Origin: Lachnospiraceae bacterium UBA3633
GTDB taxonomy: Bacteria > Bacillota > Clostridia > Lachnospirales > Lachnospiraceae
Direction of reading: 5' to 3'
NCBI GenBank assembly: GCA_002374095.1
Contig: DFKY01000001.1
Location: forward strand, 1-64,000
DNA: 64,000 nucleotides
Position numbers and translations under genes: made by a program. Below, one piece after another: positions 7,437-17,217 of this stretch. Position 1 is the stretch's first letter, and each line of letters opens with the position of its first letter. The notes beneath the pieces are model-generated. The model worked only from the letters and a program-made list of their open reading frames with translations, did not search any database and was not told the DNA's origin.

Positions 7437-8861
7437 ATGTATTTAAAAAAAAGCAGTTTCTATAAACACATAGATTTTATAATTCTTGACATACTATGTA
7501 TGGAAGTGTCATTTGTACTTGCATATTATTTTAGGCATAGTAGTTTATCTCTTTTTAATCTTACATCTTATCGAGCATCTTTAATAATCATATTTATTGC
7601 CAATCTCATGTCTTGCTACATGTTTAATACGATGAAAGATGTGCTTAAAAGATCAAAGCAGTTGGAGTTTTATGCTACTGTGAAGCAAGTATTAATGACT
7701 GTAATTATGCTCATCATTTACCTTTATGCGACGCAGACGAGTAGCGATATATCAAGAACAGTTATTATTAATTTCCCAATCTATTATCTTATTTCATCAT
7801 ATATAATTAGACTTGTATATAAGAGCATTATTAAAGGCGTGATAAAAGATATGCCTGCAAGACAAATGGTAGTGCTTACTACGACAACAAATGTTAGTGA
7901 TGTGATTGATAAGATAAAGACAAACATCAATGATATCAATGTAAAAGGAATCATTTTGCTTGATACTAAAGATGGAGAAAACTTATCTACTTACAATTTT
8001 TCTGGAGTACCAGTTGTTGCAGATGTGAGTGGTGCGGTAAAGTATTTGCAGACTGAATTTGTCGATGAAGTTTTAGTATCAAGTGACAGTATAGATGTAA
8101 GTGAACTTATATCAAAAATAAGTCTTATGGGGATAGTGATTCACTTTAATCTAAAAGAAGCAAGCGTTTTTGCAAAAGCCAATACAAAATTTAGTGTAAA
8201 TAATATAGACGATATGATACTTCTTACAAGCTCTATTAATATCATAAGCCCTATGCAACTTTTTGTAAAAAGATTAGTTGATATAGCATTTGGAATAGTA
8301 GGAAGTATTTTTACTATAGTGTTGTTTATAATTATAGGACCTATGATAAAGATGAATTCAAAAGGTCCTATATTTTTTATTCAAGATAGAGTAGGGAAAA
8401 ATGGAAAAATATTTAAGATGATAAAGTTTAGAAGCATGTATCTTGATGCCGATAAAGATAAATTGAAACTCAAAGATAAAAATGAAAATGATGGCGACCT
8501 TATGTTCAAGATGAAAGATGACCCAAGGGTAATAAAGGGGATAGGTGAGTTTATAAGAAAAACCTCACTTGATGAATTCCCGCAATTTTTTAATGTACTA
8601 TTTGGGAATATGTCTGTAGTTGGGACACGTCCGCCTACACTTGATGAGTGGGAAAAGTATGATTTACATCATAGAGCAAGGCTTGCAATAAAACCAGGAA
8701 TTACAGGGCTTTGGCAAGTAAGTGGGAGATCTGACATAAAAAGCTTTGAAGATGTGGTTAGACTTGACACACAGTACATTAGAAATTTCTCACTTTGGCA
8801 AGATTTTTCGATTATATTTAAGACAATAAAGGTTGTGTTTATTGGCAAAGGGGCGAGATAA
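7437..8861 (+). CDS. Initiating sugar-phosphate transferase (polyprenyl glycosylphosphotransferase)
   Basis: This enzyme loads the first sugar-1-phosphate onto undecaprenyl phosphate at the membrane and so starts the repeat unit. Four to five N-terminal helices (residues 1-150) are followed by a nucleotide-sugar-binding-like part, a further helix near 280-305 and the catalytic bacterial sugar transferase domain (about 275-474), with KMIKFRSM, RKTSLDEFPQFFNV, GTRPP and KPGITGLWQVSGR. Length (474 aa) fits WbaP/EpsL-type enzymes. AAGGG lies just before the ATG, 1 bp after the AI-2E gene. The first sugar (hexose or N-acetylhexosamine) cannot be decided from sequence alone. Confidence 0.93.
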   Translation: MYLKKSSFYKHIDFIILDILCMEVSFVLAYYFRHSSLSLFNLTSYRASLIIIFIANLMSCYMFNTMKDVLKRSKQLEFYATVKQVLMTVIMLIIYLYATQTSSDISRTVIINFPIYYLISSYIIRLVYKSIIKGVIKDMPARQMVVLTTTTNVSDVIDKIKTNINDINVKGIILLDTKDGENLSTYNFSGVPVVADVSGAVKYLQTEFVDEVLVSSDSIDVSELISKISLMGIVIHFNLKEASVFAKANTKFSVNNIDDMILLTSSINIISPMQLFVKRLVDIAFGIVGSIFTIVLFIIIGPMIKMNSKGPIFFIQDRVGKNGKIFKMIKFRSMYLDADKDKLKLKDKNENDGDLMFKMKDDPRVIKGIGEFIRKTSLDEFPQFFNVLFGNMSVVGTRPPTLDEWEKYDLHHRARLAIKPGITGLWQVSGRSDIKSFEDVVRLDTQYIRNFSLWQDFSIIFKTIKVVFIGKGAR

Positions 8862-8883
8862 TAAAAGATATGATTTGACACTT

Positions 8884-10032
8884 ATGAGTTTTCAGATAAT
8901 TAAAAAAGACAAATATGATTCTGTTATAGAAAAATTATTGATGACGACTTATTTTATCCATCAGCTATTATTTGTGTTCTCATCGTCTGAACTTGCTCAT
9001 AGTGTTGTGACTATAGAAAAAATTGCTGACATAGGAATTATACTTACTTTTTCCTTGATAATACTTGCTGACTTTTATTATTTTTTAAGAGGAAATTTCT
9101 CAATTAAAGAAATAGTCATCTACATTGCTATTGCTATACCACTCCTTATCTCATTTATGAATTATAGAGTCGTTATGGTACTTGTCAATCTTGTTGCTAT
9201 AAGTTGCTTTAAAAATGTGGATGTAAAGAAAGCTATAAAACTATATATAATTGCAACTGCACTTGGTATATTGATTAATTTATTGATTGGTGTTCTCACG
9301 CCATACACCTTTAATGAGACTACTACACGTTATGGAGTAGAAAGAGTTAGATATGGGCTTGGCTTTTACTGGGTAACTTTTGCTGCACATTATTTTTATT
9401 CATTAGTATTTATATACATTCTTTATAAAAAGAAACTTAATAAGTTTGATTATACTTGGATAATGATTATAAATGTGCTTTTATTTATAGCAAATGATAC
9501 AAAGGCTGTGTTTTTCTACACAATACTTTTACTTATAATTGAGTTTATACTCAATAGAAAATTTAATGATATTTTTTATAGAATTTTTGGAGTGATTACT
9601 ACGATTTCGTTTGTAATAGCTGGGCTTTCATCATTTTTACTATCGTATTTCTACGATAGTAGCAATAAGTTTTTTGTATTTGTAAATAAAATTCTTTCAG
9701 GGCGACTTACACTAATGCATAGGGGACTTGAGCGGTGGGGTTTTACCGTATGGGGGCAAACTATACCTATAAATGAGACTGGTAATACTATAGATTCTTC
9801 TATGGTTAATATGCTTATGCAAAATGGATTAGTTGTATTTATTATTTGTATAAGTTTTATGACTTATTTTTCGTATATAGCTTATAAGACAAAAAACATA
9901 CCAGTTTTGATAGCACTTTTGGCAGTTGCCATAAGATCGGCATTTGATCTTGGATTTATGGCTTTGCAATTTGGACCAGTTGTAATAATATTTTATTTAA
10001 TAGTTAAAGAAAATAATAATTATGCTTACTGA
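8884..10032 (+). CDS. wzy: Wzy-like polysaccharide polymerase / O-antigen ligase-type membrane protein (copy 1)
   Basis: A hydrophobic protein of about 382 aa with some ten predicted helices and a larger loop before the last helices, as expected for polymerases that join lipid-linked repeat units at the outer face of the membrane. Identification rests on topology and context because Wzy proteins share little sequence. The loop reads ILSGRLTLMHRGLERWGF, which recurs in the next gene as VLSGRLLLAHNAINEYG, so the two are paralogues. The ATG at 8884 is preferred over a GTG at 8833 that would run back into the previous gene; neither has a clear ribosome site. The last 11 bases overlap copy 2. Confidence 0.72.
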   Translation: MSFQIIKKDKYDSVIEKLLMTTYFIHQLLFVFSSSELAHSVVTIEKIADIGIILTFSLIILADFYYFLRGNFSIKEIVIYIAIAIPLLISFMNYRVVMVLVNLVAISCFKNVDVKKAIKLYIIATALGILINLLIGVLTPYTFNETTTRYGVERVRYGLGFYWVTFAAHYFYSLVFIYILYKKKLNKFDYTWIMIINVLLFIANDTKAVFFYTILLLIIEFILNRKFNDIFYRIFGVITTISFVIAGLSSFLLSYFYDSSNKFFVFVNKILSGRLTLMHRGLERWGFTVWGQTIPINETGNTIDSSMVNMLMQNGLVVFIICISFMTYFSYIAYKTKNIPVLIALLAVAIRSAFDLGFMALQFGPVVIIFYLIVKENNNYAY

Positions 10033-11188
10033 TAGAATAAGCTGTAAAAGCAAAATAAAGAGTTTTTTTTATGAAGATGCCTTTTTGTTATCTTTATTTT
10101 TAATTACAGCAATGTATGTGTTAAGGTTTTCGACATTTGCTCATTTATTGTATGTGAAGTATTTATTTGCAGTGATGCGTATTACATCTTATACTTTAAT
10201 TGCAATTAAGTTTATAATTGACCTTATTGATCGTAAATATAGTATTAAAGAGAGAATTCTAATTTGTACATTTGGGATATATTTAGTATATATATCATAT
10301 AATTCAAGAACTATTAATTATTTGGTTTACTATATATATATTGTGGCTGGAAAAAATGTAAATTATACAAAAGTTTTAAAAGCAGCATTTGCTGCGATAT
10401 TATCGTCAGTAGTAATAGTTCTTCTATTATATCATACAGGAATTATTGATGAGGTAGTAAATGTTCAAAGTAATGGCGAAAGAATTCGACATTCATGTGG
10501 TTTCGTTTTTGCTTCATATTTGTCAACATATTGCTTTTATGCGACTTTATATTATATTTATTTTAGAAATAAAAAAATCAGTTTTTTTGAGATTCTAGTA
10601 ATAATATTAATATCGATATATGCCTTTTACATGACGAATACAAAAAGTGCATTTGCATTTTCAATATTAGCAATACTAATTACAATTATTGTTAAATACA
10701 TAAAATTTTTTAATCAATATAATAAAAATTATAAAATAGCTTTATACTTTTTTTCAATTTTTTCTCCAATATCTATATTGTTATTGTCTATGTTTTATAA
10801 CGGAGAGAATATTGTATTGTCTACTATCAACAGAGTCCTTTCTGGGAGATTGTTGCTTGCGCATAATGCAATAAATGAGTATGGCATTAAATTTTTTGGT
10901 CAGTTCATTAAGTTCAATGCTGCACCTTTACCAGGAGAAGTGTATGATGTAGTTGATTCAGCGTATATTTTATATCTACTAATTTTAGGTAGCATATTTT
11001 TTATATTAGTGGTTGTATTGCTAATTTATATGTCGTATCTTATTGATAAGAAAAAAGATATATATTTAGCGTATATTTTTATAATATTAATTTTTCATTC
11101 TATGTTTGACCCACAACTTTTGCAAATGTCACATAGTGCATTTTTTTATGTTTTATCGTATAAAAATGAAGTTTTAAACAATGAATGA
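10022..11188 (+). CDS. wzy: Wzy-like polysaccharide polymerase / O-antigen ligase-type membrane protein (copy 2)
   Basis: A second polytopic membrane protein of 388 aa with the same layout as its upstream neighbour, including the VLSGRLLLAHNAINEYGIKFFGQ loop region near residues 277-300 and a following block ending in a VDSAYILYL-like helix (copy 1: IDSSMVNML). It starts inside the previous gene (11-bp overlap) and its end overlaps the next glycosyltransferase by 8 bp. Leucine is mostly TTA here, whereas copy 1 uses more CTT. It may be a second polymerase with other linkage specificity or a ligase. Confidence 0.72.
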   Translation: MLTDRISCKSKIKSFFYEDAFLLSLFLITAMYVLRFSTFAHLLYVKYLFAVMRITSYTLIAIKFIIDLIDRKYSIKERILICTFGIYLVYISYNSRTINYLVYYIYIVAGKNVNYTKVLKAAFAAILSSVVIVLLLYHTGIIDEVVNVQSNGERIRHSCGFVFASYLSTYCFYATLYYIYFRNKKISFFEILVIILISIYAFYMTNTKSAFAFSILAILITIIVKYIKFFNQYNKNYKIALYFFSIFSPISILLLSMFYNGENIVLSTINRVLSGRLLLAHNAINEYGIKFFGQFIKFNAAPLPGEVYDVVDSAYILYLLILGSIFFILVVVLLIYMSYLIDKKKDIYLAYIFIILIFHSMFDPQLLQMSHSAFFYVLSYKNEVLNNE

Positions 11189-12167
11189 TAAAATTTTAAC
11201 AATTTCTATAGCAGCCTATAATGTCGAAAAGTATATAAGAGATACTCTGGATTCGCTTATTGTACCAGAAATTCTTTCTGATATTGAAGTGTTAGTGGTG
11301 GATGATGGTAGTACAGATAGTACATATAGTATTGCAAAAGAATATGAAGATAAGTATCCTAATGTGTTTAAAGCGATTCATAAGGATAATGGAGGATATG
11401 GAAGTACAGTTAATTATAGCATTGATAATGCACATGGTAAATATTTTAAACTATTAGATGGTGATGATTGGTTTGATAAAGATGGTTTTATAAAGCTTAT
11501 AAATGTTTTGAATAAGAGTAGTTGCGATGTTGTTTTGACACAGTTTTGCAAAGTATATGAAGATAATAAAATAGTTGCTATACGATTTGATGAAAAACAA
11601 GTTGGAAAAGAAATAAGAATTGGCAAATTCAATTTTAATGCTGCTGTACCTATGCATGCTGTAACGATTAAAACTGACAAGCTTAAGGAATCTAGAGTTA
11701 AATTACCAGAACATATGCTATATACTGACAACATATATGCGGCACAATCGTTTGTACATGTAGACACTATACAATGTGATAACTTTGTTGTTTATAATTA
11801 TCGACAAGGAGTTGATGGTCAGTCGGTAAGCGACAGAAGCCTTATTGAGCATATTGATGAATCAATTAAAATAGCGATAGATTTAACAATGTTTTATGCT
11901 GATAAAGTTTCTCATGATATGAAATCACGAAATTATATTGAAATGAATATTGCATCTACATGTGTAAATGCTATTGTCGGGATATTAAAAATGAAACCGA
12001 GCAAAAAAGCATTAAATATGCTTAAAACCTTTGATAAAGAAATTAAAGAATTGTCAAATGATATATATATGAGAATGGAAAAGCTTGATAGAAAGGCTTC
12101 GCAAGTTTTAAAATTTATTCGTACTACGAACTATTTATTATATTGGGTGTTTGCTTCAAAGGTTTAA
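11181..12167 (+). CDS. Family 2 glycosyltransferase
   Basis: A cytoplasmic inverting transferase of 328 aa with a GT-A fold. The nucleotide-binding start ISIAAYNVEKYIRDTLDSL (residues 6-24), VLVVDDGSTDST (about 37-48) and the metal-binding LLDGDDWFD (about 92-100) are intact. It has no C-terminal transmembrane segments. It should add one sugar to the lipid-linked repeat unit; donor and acceptor cannot be read. The start overlaps the upstream gene by 8 bp, and the flippase gene begins 2 bp after its stop. Confidence 0.9.
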   Translation: MNDKILTISIAAYNVEKYIRDTLDSLIVPEILSDIEVLVVDDGSTDSTYSIAKEYEDKYPNVFKAIHKDNGGYGSTVNYSIDNAHGKYFKLLDGDDWFDKDGFIKLINVLNKSSCDVVLTQFCKVYEDNKIVAIRFDEKQVGKEIRIGKFNFNAAVPMHAVTIKTDKLKESRVKLPEHMLYTDNIYAAQSFVHVDTIQCDNFVVYNYRQGVDGQSVSDRSLIEHIDESIKIAIDLTMFYADKVSHDMKSRNYIEMNIASTCVNAIVGILKMKPSKKALNMLKTFDKEIKELSNDIYMRMEKLDRKASQVLKFIRTTNYLLYWVFASKV

Positions 12168-12169
12168 AT

Positions 12170-13624
12170 ATGATGAAAAGTATAAAAAAGAATTATGCAT
12201 ATAATCTTGCATATCAATTACTCATTGCAGTTACACCTATCATCACTATTCCATATTTGTCAAGAATACTAGGTGCAGGGGGAGTAGGTGAGGCCAGTTT
12301 TGCTGAATCAATTGTGTCATATTTTGTGTTATTTGCAACGCTTGGCACAACTACCTTTGGTCAAAGGGAGATATCTTATTATCAAGATGATATTGATAAA
12401 AGGTCGGTTGCTTTTTTTAATATTTTTATACTTAAATTCATCACATCATTGGTAATACTTATTATATATATAACTACAGCAATTCTATTTTTTAAATCTA
12501 AAATATATATTTTATTTATATTTAATATACTCGCAATAATGTTTAATGTGACATGGTTTTTTCAAGGACTAGAAGAATTTAAGCTTATTGCTATAAGAAA
12601 TTTCATCTGTAAGTTTTTAAATATTGTATGTATATTTTTATTTGTAAAAGAGAGAACTGATATATATAAGTATTGTTTTATTATATCATTTTTTACATTT
12701 TTAAGTGATATATCTATATTGCCGTATCTAAAAAAAAGAATACACTTTGTCAGCATGTCGGATATTAAACCATTTGCAAATATCGCGACTGCGTTATCGT
12801 TATTTTTGCCTACAATTGCAATTCAAATATACACCGTTCTTGATAAAACTATGATTGGTATAATCACAAAGAACACATTGGAAAATGGTTATTATGAGCA
12901 ATCTACAAAAATATCAAAGTTTATATTGGCAATTGTAGCATCTATAGGAACTGTAACTGCTCCAAGAATTGGTTATTATTATAATAAAAGAAATTATGAA
13001 TCATTGAATGAACTTTTATATAAAAGCTATAGATTTGTTTTGATGCTTGCAATTCCTATGGCACTTGGATTATTTAGCGTGGCAAGTAATATGATCCCTT
13101 GGTTTTTAGGATATGAGTTTGAAAAATCAATTGTGCTTACACAAATACTATCGTTTTTAATTATTTTTATTGGTATTAGCAACATTACAGGCATTCAATA
13201 CATGGTGCCAACTGGACGACAGAGATTACTTACTATATCAGTAGTCTGTGGTGCTGCGTTAAATTTTATATTAAACATTATTTTGATTAAAACATATCAG
13301 TCTGTAGGCGCTGCTATATCATCTATTGTTGCTGAATGTATGATTGCATTTATTCAATTATATTTGGTGAAAAATGAAGTATCAATAGCTCTTATAATTA
13401 AAAGTGCAGTTAAATATATAATTGCAGGTATTGTAATGTTTATAGTACTTAATTTGTTCATAATAAAAATGTTTACACCACATTTGATAAATAGCCTTAT
13501 AATATGTGGAATCGGTGCAATAATATATTTTTTGATATTATTTATTTTAAAAGATACACTTTTTTATGAAACATTAACTATATTCATTGGTAAAGTACAT
13601 AAAATTAATAAAAGTACAAATTGA
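12170..13624 (+). CDS. wzx: Wzx-type oligosaccharide flippase (first copy)
   Basis: A polytopic membrane protein of 484 aa with about 12-14 helices, of the polysaccharide transport family that flips undecaprenyl-linked repeat units. The N terminus has the typical pattern NLAYQLLIAVTPIITIPYLSRILGAGGVGE, and FGQREISYYQDD follows. The ATG at 12170 has AAAGG about 8 bases upstream and follows the previous stop by 2 bp; the frame remains open back to 12143 but that lies inside the upstream gene. A second flippase of the same family sits at 23653, so this locus has two. Confidence 0.92.
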   Translation: MMKSIKKNYAYNLAYQLLIAVTPIITIPYLSRILGAGGVGEASFAESIVSYFVLFATLGTTTFGQREISYYQDDIDKRSVAFFNIFILKFITSLVILIIYITTAILFFKSKIYILFIFNILAIMFNVTWFFQGLEEFKLIAIRNFICKFLNIVCIFLFVKERTDIYKYCFIISFFTFLSDISILPYLKKRIHFVSMSDIKPFANIATALSLFLPTIAIQIYTVLDKTMIGIITKNTLENGYYEQSTKISKFILAIVASIGTVTAPRIGYYYNKRNYESLNELLYKSYRFVLMLAIPMALGLFSVASNMIPWFLGYEFEKSIVLTQILSFLIIFIGISNITGIQYMVPTGRQRLLTISVVCGAALNFILNIILIKTYQSVGAAISSIVAECMIAFIQLYLVKNEVSIALIIKSAVKYIIAGIVMFIVLNLFIIKMFTPHLINSLIICGIGAIIYFLILFILKDTLFYETLTIFIGKVHKINKSTN

Positions 13625-13746
13625 GATATATAATTTGAAGGCATAAATAACATAAATTATATTGACATTATAGATATACCAATTTATCAATATTATGGTT
13701 CTATTATAAAAAAATGATTTGATATGAAGAAAAAAATGTTAATATA

Positions 13747-13755
13747 TGCTATAAT
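13747..13755 (+). promoter_or_regulatory. Extended -10 promoter candidate before manC, with a leader hairpin
   Basis: TGCTATAAT forms an extended -10 box (TG at 13747-13748, TATAAT at 13750-13755) without a good -35 at 17 bases. The expected transcript begins near 13762 and carries a hairpin AAATTCC (13773-13779) / GGAATTT (13793-13799) with a 13-base loop before the start codon at 13828. Further upstream, TTGACA (13662-13667) with TATCAA 17 bases later is a weaker alternative. The 203-base gap holds no gene. Confidence 0.6.
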
Positions 13756-13827
13756 TATATGTGATTGTGTATAAATTCCATGCATATTTATAGGAATTTG
13801 AAAAGTAAGAAGAAAGAGCAAAAAGAT

Positions 13828-15198
13828 ATGAATATAATATTACTTTCTGGTGGATCCGGGACGAGACTTTGGCCATTATCTAACGAAGTGAGATCAAAGC
13901 AGTTCCTTAAAATTTTTAAAAAAGAAGATGGTACGTATGAGTCTATGGTGGAAAGAGTCTATCGATATATTAAGGACGTTGATAAAGACCTTAGGGTTTT
14001 GATTGCGACTTCTGAGTCGCAGGTTTCACAAATTAGAGAAGCTCTTGGCGACAATATAAATATTTCGATTGAGCCATGTCGTAGAGACACATTCCCAGCA
14101 ATAGCTCTTGCATGTTCGAAACTTGTAAAAAATGGAATCAATGAAAACGAAAGTGTAGTGATATCACCAGTTGATCCATATGTAGATAAAGATTACTTTG
14201 AAAAGTTTAAGATTGTCATTGACAATTCAGATAGAGCCAATATAACTCTTATGGGAATAAAACCAACATATCCAAGTGCAAAATATGGCTACATAATTCC
14301 TAAAGATAATGCAAAGCATAATAACAAAAATATAAAACGCAGTGAAGAGTGCTGCGAACTAGAACTATTAGAGGTTGATCACTTTGTTGAAAAACCAAAT
14401 GAAATTGATGCAGAAAAACTTATTGCAAATGGTGCATTATGGAATAGTGGGGTATATTGCTTTAAGATAAAATATATACTTGATAAAGCAAATGCTATAT
14501 TAGGCTATAATTCATATGATGATTTATATAAGAATTATGAAAGCTTAAAAAAGATAAGTATAGATTATGCAGTTGCTGAAAATGAAAAATCTATACAAGT
14601 TTTGCCATATTGTGGTGAATGGAAAGATCTTGGCACTTGGAATACACTAACTGAGGCTATGAATGAAAGCACAAGCGGCAATGCATCTACGTATGATTGT
14701 ACTAATACACATGTAATAAATGAATTATCATTGCCATTAATTGCGATTGGCATAGATAATGCTGTAATTGCTGCTACTCCTGATGGTATACTTGTTTCTG
14801 ATAAGATGAAATCACAAAAAGTTAAAGAATTGGTAAAAAGCTCAAGACCAATGTATGAAAGAAGAACGTGGGGGGAATACAAAGTACTAGATTATAAAGT
14901 AAATCCCAATGGCAAAAATTTTTTGACAAAGGAATTAATTATTAAGCCTGGTGAACATATAAGTTATCAATTACATCATCATCGTATGGAGGTATGGACT
15001 ATAGTATCAGGTGATGGTGTAATAATAATTGATGACGAAATTCGGAGAGTAGCTTATGGCGACAACATTGAGATAAAGGAAAATGTGAAGCACGGAATAA
15101 AAGCAAAAAAAGAACTTCACATCATTGAAGTTCAAATTGGTGATGAACTGACTGAAAGTGATATAATAAGGTTTGATTATAATTGGGAGAGAGTATGA
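13828..15198 (+). CDS. manC: Mannose-1-phosphate guanylyltransferase / mannose-6-phosphate isomerase (bifunctional type II)
   Basis: The enzyme makes GDP-mannose from mannose-1-phosphate and GTP, and the C-terminal cupin isomerises fructose-6-phosphate to mannose-6-phosphate. The N-terminal nucleotidyltransferase opens with LLSGGSGTRLWPLS, with the SKQFLKIF block after it; FVEKPNE and WNSGVYCF lie mid-protein. The cupin has the RRTWGEYKVLDY start and the metal-binding QLHHHRMEVW. The ATG at 13828 puts the GG-GTRL motif at the N terminus, as is normal; the frame runs open to 13765. Length is 456 aa. It overlaps gmd by 4 bp, and with gmd and fcl provides GDP-L-fucose. Confidence 0.95.
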   Translation: MNIILLSGGSGTRLWPLSNEVRSKQFLKIFKKEDGTYESMVERVYRYIKDVDKDLRVLIATSESQVSQIREALGDNINISIEPCRRDTFPAIALACSKLVKNGINENESVVISPVDPYVDKDYFEKFKIVIDNSDRANITLMGIKPTYPSAKYGYIIPKDNAKHNNKNIKRSEECCELELLEVDHFVEKPNEIDAEKLIANGALWNSGVYCFKIKYILDKANAILGYNSYDDLYKNYESLKKISIDYAVAENEKSIQVLPYCGEWKDLGTWNTLTEAMNESTSGNASTYDCTNTHVINELSLPLIAIGIDNAVIAATPDGILVSDKMKSQKVKELVKSSRPMYERRTWGEYKVLDYKVNPNGKNFLTKELIIKPGEHISYQLHHHRMEVWTIVSGDGVIIIDDEIRRVAYGDNIEIKENVKHGIKAKKELHIIEVQIGDELTESDIIRFDYNWERV

Positions 15199-16283
15199 AG
15201 AAAGCTTTAATAACAGGCGTAACTGGACAAGACGGATCGTTTCTTTCGGAATTTTTGCTTGATAAGGGATATGATGTGTATGGCATAATCCGAAGATCAA
15301 GTGTAGACTTTAGAGAAAGAATAGCTCATCTAGAAGGCCATAATAATTTCCATTTAAAGTATGGTGATTTATCAGATTCTATGAGTATAATTAAAATAAT
15401 ACAAGACATAAAGCCAGATGAAATATATAATCTTGCGGCTCAGAGTCATGTACAAGTAAGTTTTGATGTACCAGAGTATACAGCTGATGTAGATGCAGTT
15501 GGTATACTTCGTGTATTAGAGGCAGTACGAATTTGCGGAATTGATAAAACATGCCGTATATATCAAGCATCAACATCAGAATTATATGGGAGAGTTGAAG
15601 AAGTCCCGCAAAGTGAAACTACGCCATTTCATCCATATAGTCCTTATGCAGTAGCAAAACAATATGCATATTGGATAGTTAAAGAATATAGAGATGCATA
15701 TGGTATGTTTTGTTCCAATGGGATACTTTTTAATCATGAGTCTGAAAGAAGAGGAGAAACATTTGTCACTAGAAAAATTACTCTTGCTGCAGCGAGAATT
15801 GCAAGTGGACTCCAAGAAAAACTTTATCTTGGCAATTTAGATTCTCTTCGTGACTGGGGCTATGCAAAAGATTATGTAGAGTGTATGTGGTTAATTCTTC
15901 AAAATGATCAACCAGACGATTTTGTGATAGCTACTGGGATTCAACACACTGTAAGAGATTTTGCGACATTGGCGTTTAAGTATGTGGGTATTGATTTAGA
16001 GTGGAAAGGACATGGTGTAGAAGAAAAGGGAATAGATAAAAAAACTGGTAAAGTTATAATAGAAGTATCAAAAGATTTTTATAGACCGACAGATGTGGTA
16101 AATCTTTTGGGTGATCCAACGAAAGCGAAGGATATTCTTAATTGGAATCCAAGCAAAACTTCATTTGAAGAACTTGTTAAAATTATGGTTGATAGTGATA
16201 TACAAAAAGTTAAAATTGAAAGAGAAAATGAGCGATTAAAAATTAATCTTGTAGAATATCTTGAGAAAGGTATGCTAAAATGA
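15195..16283 (+). CDS. gmd: GDP-mannose 4,6-dehydratase
   Basis: This NADP-dependent short-chain dehydratase converts GDP-D-mannose to GDP-4-keto-6-deoxymannose, the first committed step to GDP-L-fucose. ALITGVTGQDGSFLSEFLL at the N terminus is the nucleotide-binding Rossmann motif; STSELYGR and the YSPYAVAKQYA segment supply the catalytic Ser/Thr, Tyr and Lys. NHESERRGETFVTRKIT is a hallmark of this family. Length is 362 aa from the ATG at 15195, which overlaps the manC stop (ATGA) and has GGGAGAG upstream. fcl follows 1 bp after the stop. Confidence 0.97.
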   Translation: MKKALITGVTGQDGSFLSEFLLDKGYDVYGIIRRSSVDFRERIAHLEGHNNFHLKYGDLSDSMSIIKIIQDIKPDEIYNLAAQSHVQVSFDVPEYTADVDAVGILRVLEAVRICGIDKTCRIYQASTSELYGRVEEVPQSETTPFHPYSPYAVAKQYAYWIVKEYRDAYGMFCSNGILFNHESERRGETFVTRKITLAAARIASGLQEKLYLGNLDSLRDWGYAKDYVECMWLILQNDQPDDFVIATGIQHTVRDFATLAFKYVGIDLEWKGHGVEEKGIDKKTGKVIIEVSKDFYRPTDVVNLLGDPTKAKDILNWNPSKTSFEELVKIMVDSDIQKVKIERENERLKINLVEYLEKGMLK

Positions 16284-16284
16284 T

Positions 16285-17217
16285 ATGATGGATAAGAATT
16301 CTAAAATTTATGTTGCTGGTCATAATGGAATGGTGGGATCAGCAATAGTTCGCGAACTAAAAATAAAAGGTTATGATAATATAGTTTTAAGATCACATAA
16401 GGAACTTGATTTGACAAGACAAAATGATGTGGAAAGATTTTTTGAGTTAGAAAAGCCAGAATATGTTTTTCTGGCTGCGGCAAAGGTTGGTGGCATAGGG
16501 GCAAATAGCGCTGCTCTTGCAGATTTTATGTATGATAATATGATACTTGAAATGAATGTAATACGTGCAGCATGGATTAATGGTTGCAAAAAACTTGAAT
16601 TTCTTGGATCATCATGTATATACCCAAGGATGGCTCCTCAACCAATTAAAGAAGAATATCTTTTGACAGGTGCACTTGAAAAAACAAATGAAGCGTATGC
16701 ATTAGCGAAAATATCAGGGCTTAAGTATTGTGAATATCTAAACACTCAATATGGAACTAATTATATATCAGTTATGCCGACAAATTTGTATGGACCGAAT
16801 GATAACTATGATCCTAAAAGAAGCCATGTACTTCCAGCACTTATTAGAAGATTTCATGAAGCGAAGATTAAAGGATTGAAAGAAGTTATCTGTTGGGGAG
16901 ATGGGACACCACTTCGTGAATTCTTATATGTTGATGATCTCGCAGAACTATGTGTTTTTCTTATGAATAATTATAGTGGCAATGAAACAGTAAATGCTGG
17001 AACGGGAAAGGAAATATCAATAAAAGAACTGGCAGAACTTATAGCAAAAATAGTAGGTTATACTGGAATTGTAAAATGGGATACAAGCAAACCAAATGGG
17101 ACTCCACGAAAATTACTTGATGTATCAAAAGCAGAGAGCCTTGGATGGAAGTATAAAATAAGCCTTAGTGATGGGATTAAGAAAGCATATGAAGACTTTT
17201 TGATGAGAGAAGTGTAA
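16285..17217 (+). CDS. fcl: GDP-L-fucose synthase (epimerase/reductase)
   Basis: WcaG/Fcl epimerises C3 and C5 of GDP-4-keto-6-deoxymannose and reduces C4 with NADPH to give GDP-L-fucose. The N terminus reads VAGHNGMVGSAIVREL (Rossmann fold), GSSCIYPRMAPQPIKE carries the catalytic Ser/Cys region, and NEAYALAKISGLK has the YxxxK pair. Length is 310 aa. It lies directly after gmd, so manC-gmd-fcl form one functional unit and the glycan should contain L-fucose or a derivative. The next gene starts 113 bases later. Confidence 0.96.
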   Translation: MMDKNSKIYVAGHNGMVGSAIVRELKIKGYDNIVLRSHKELDLTRQNDVERFFELEKPEYVFLAAAKVGGIGANSAALADFMYDNMILEMNVIRAAWINGCKKLEFLGSSCIYPRMAPQPIKEEYLLTGALEKTNEAYALAKISGLKYCEYLNTQYGTNYISVMPTNLYGPNDNYDPKRSHVLPALIRRFHEAKIKGLKEVICWGDGTPLREFLYVDDLAELCVFLMNNYSGNETVNAGTGKEISIKELAELIAKIVGYTGIVKWDTSKPNGTPRKLLDVSKAESLGWKYKISLSDGIKKAYEDFLMREV

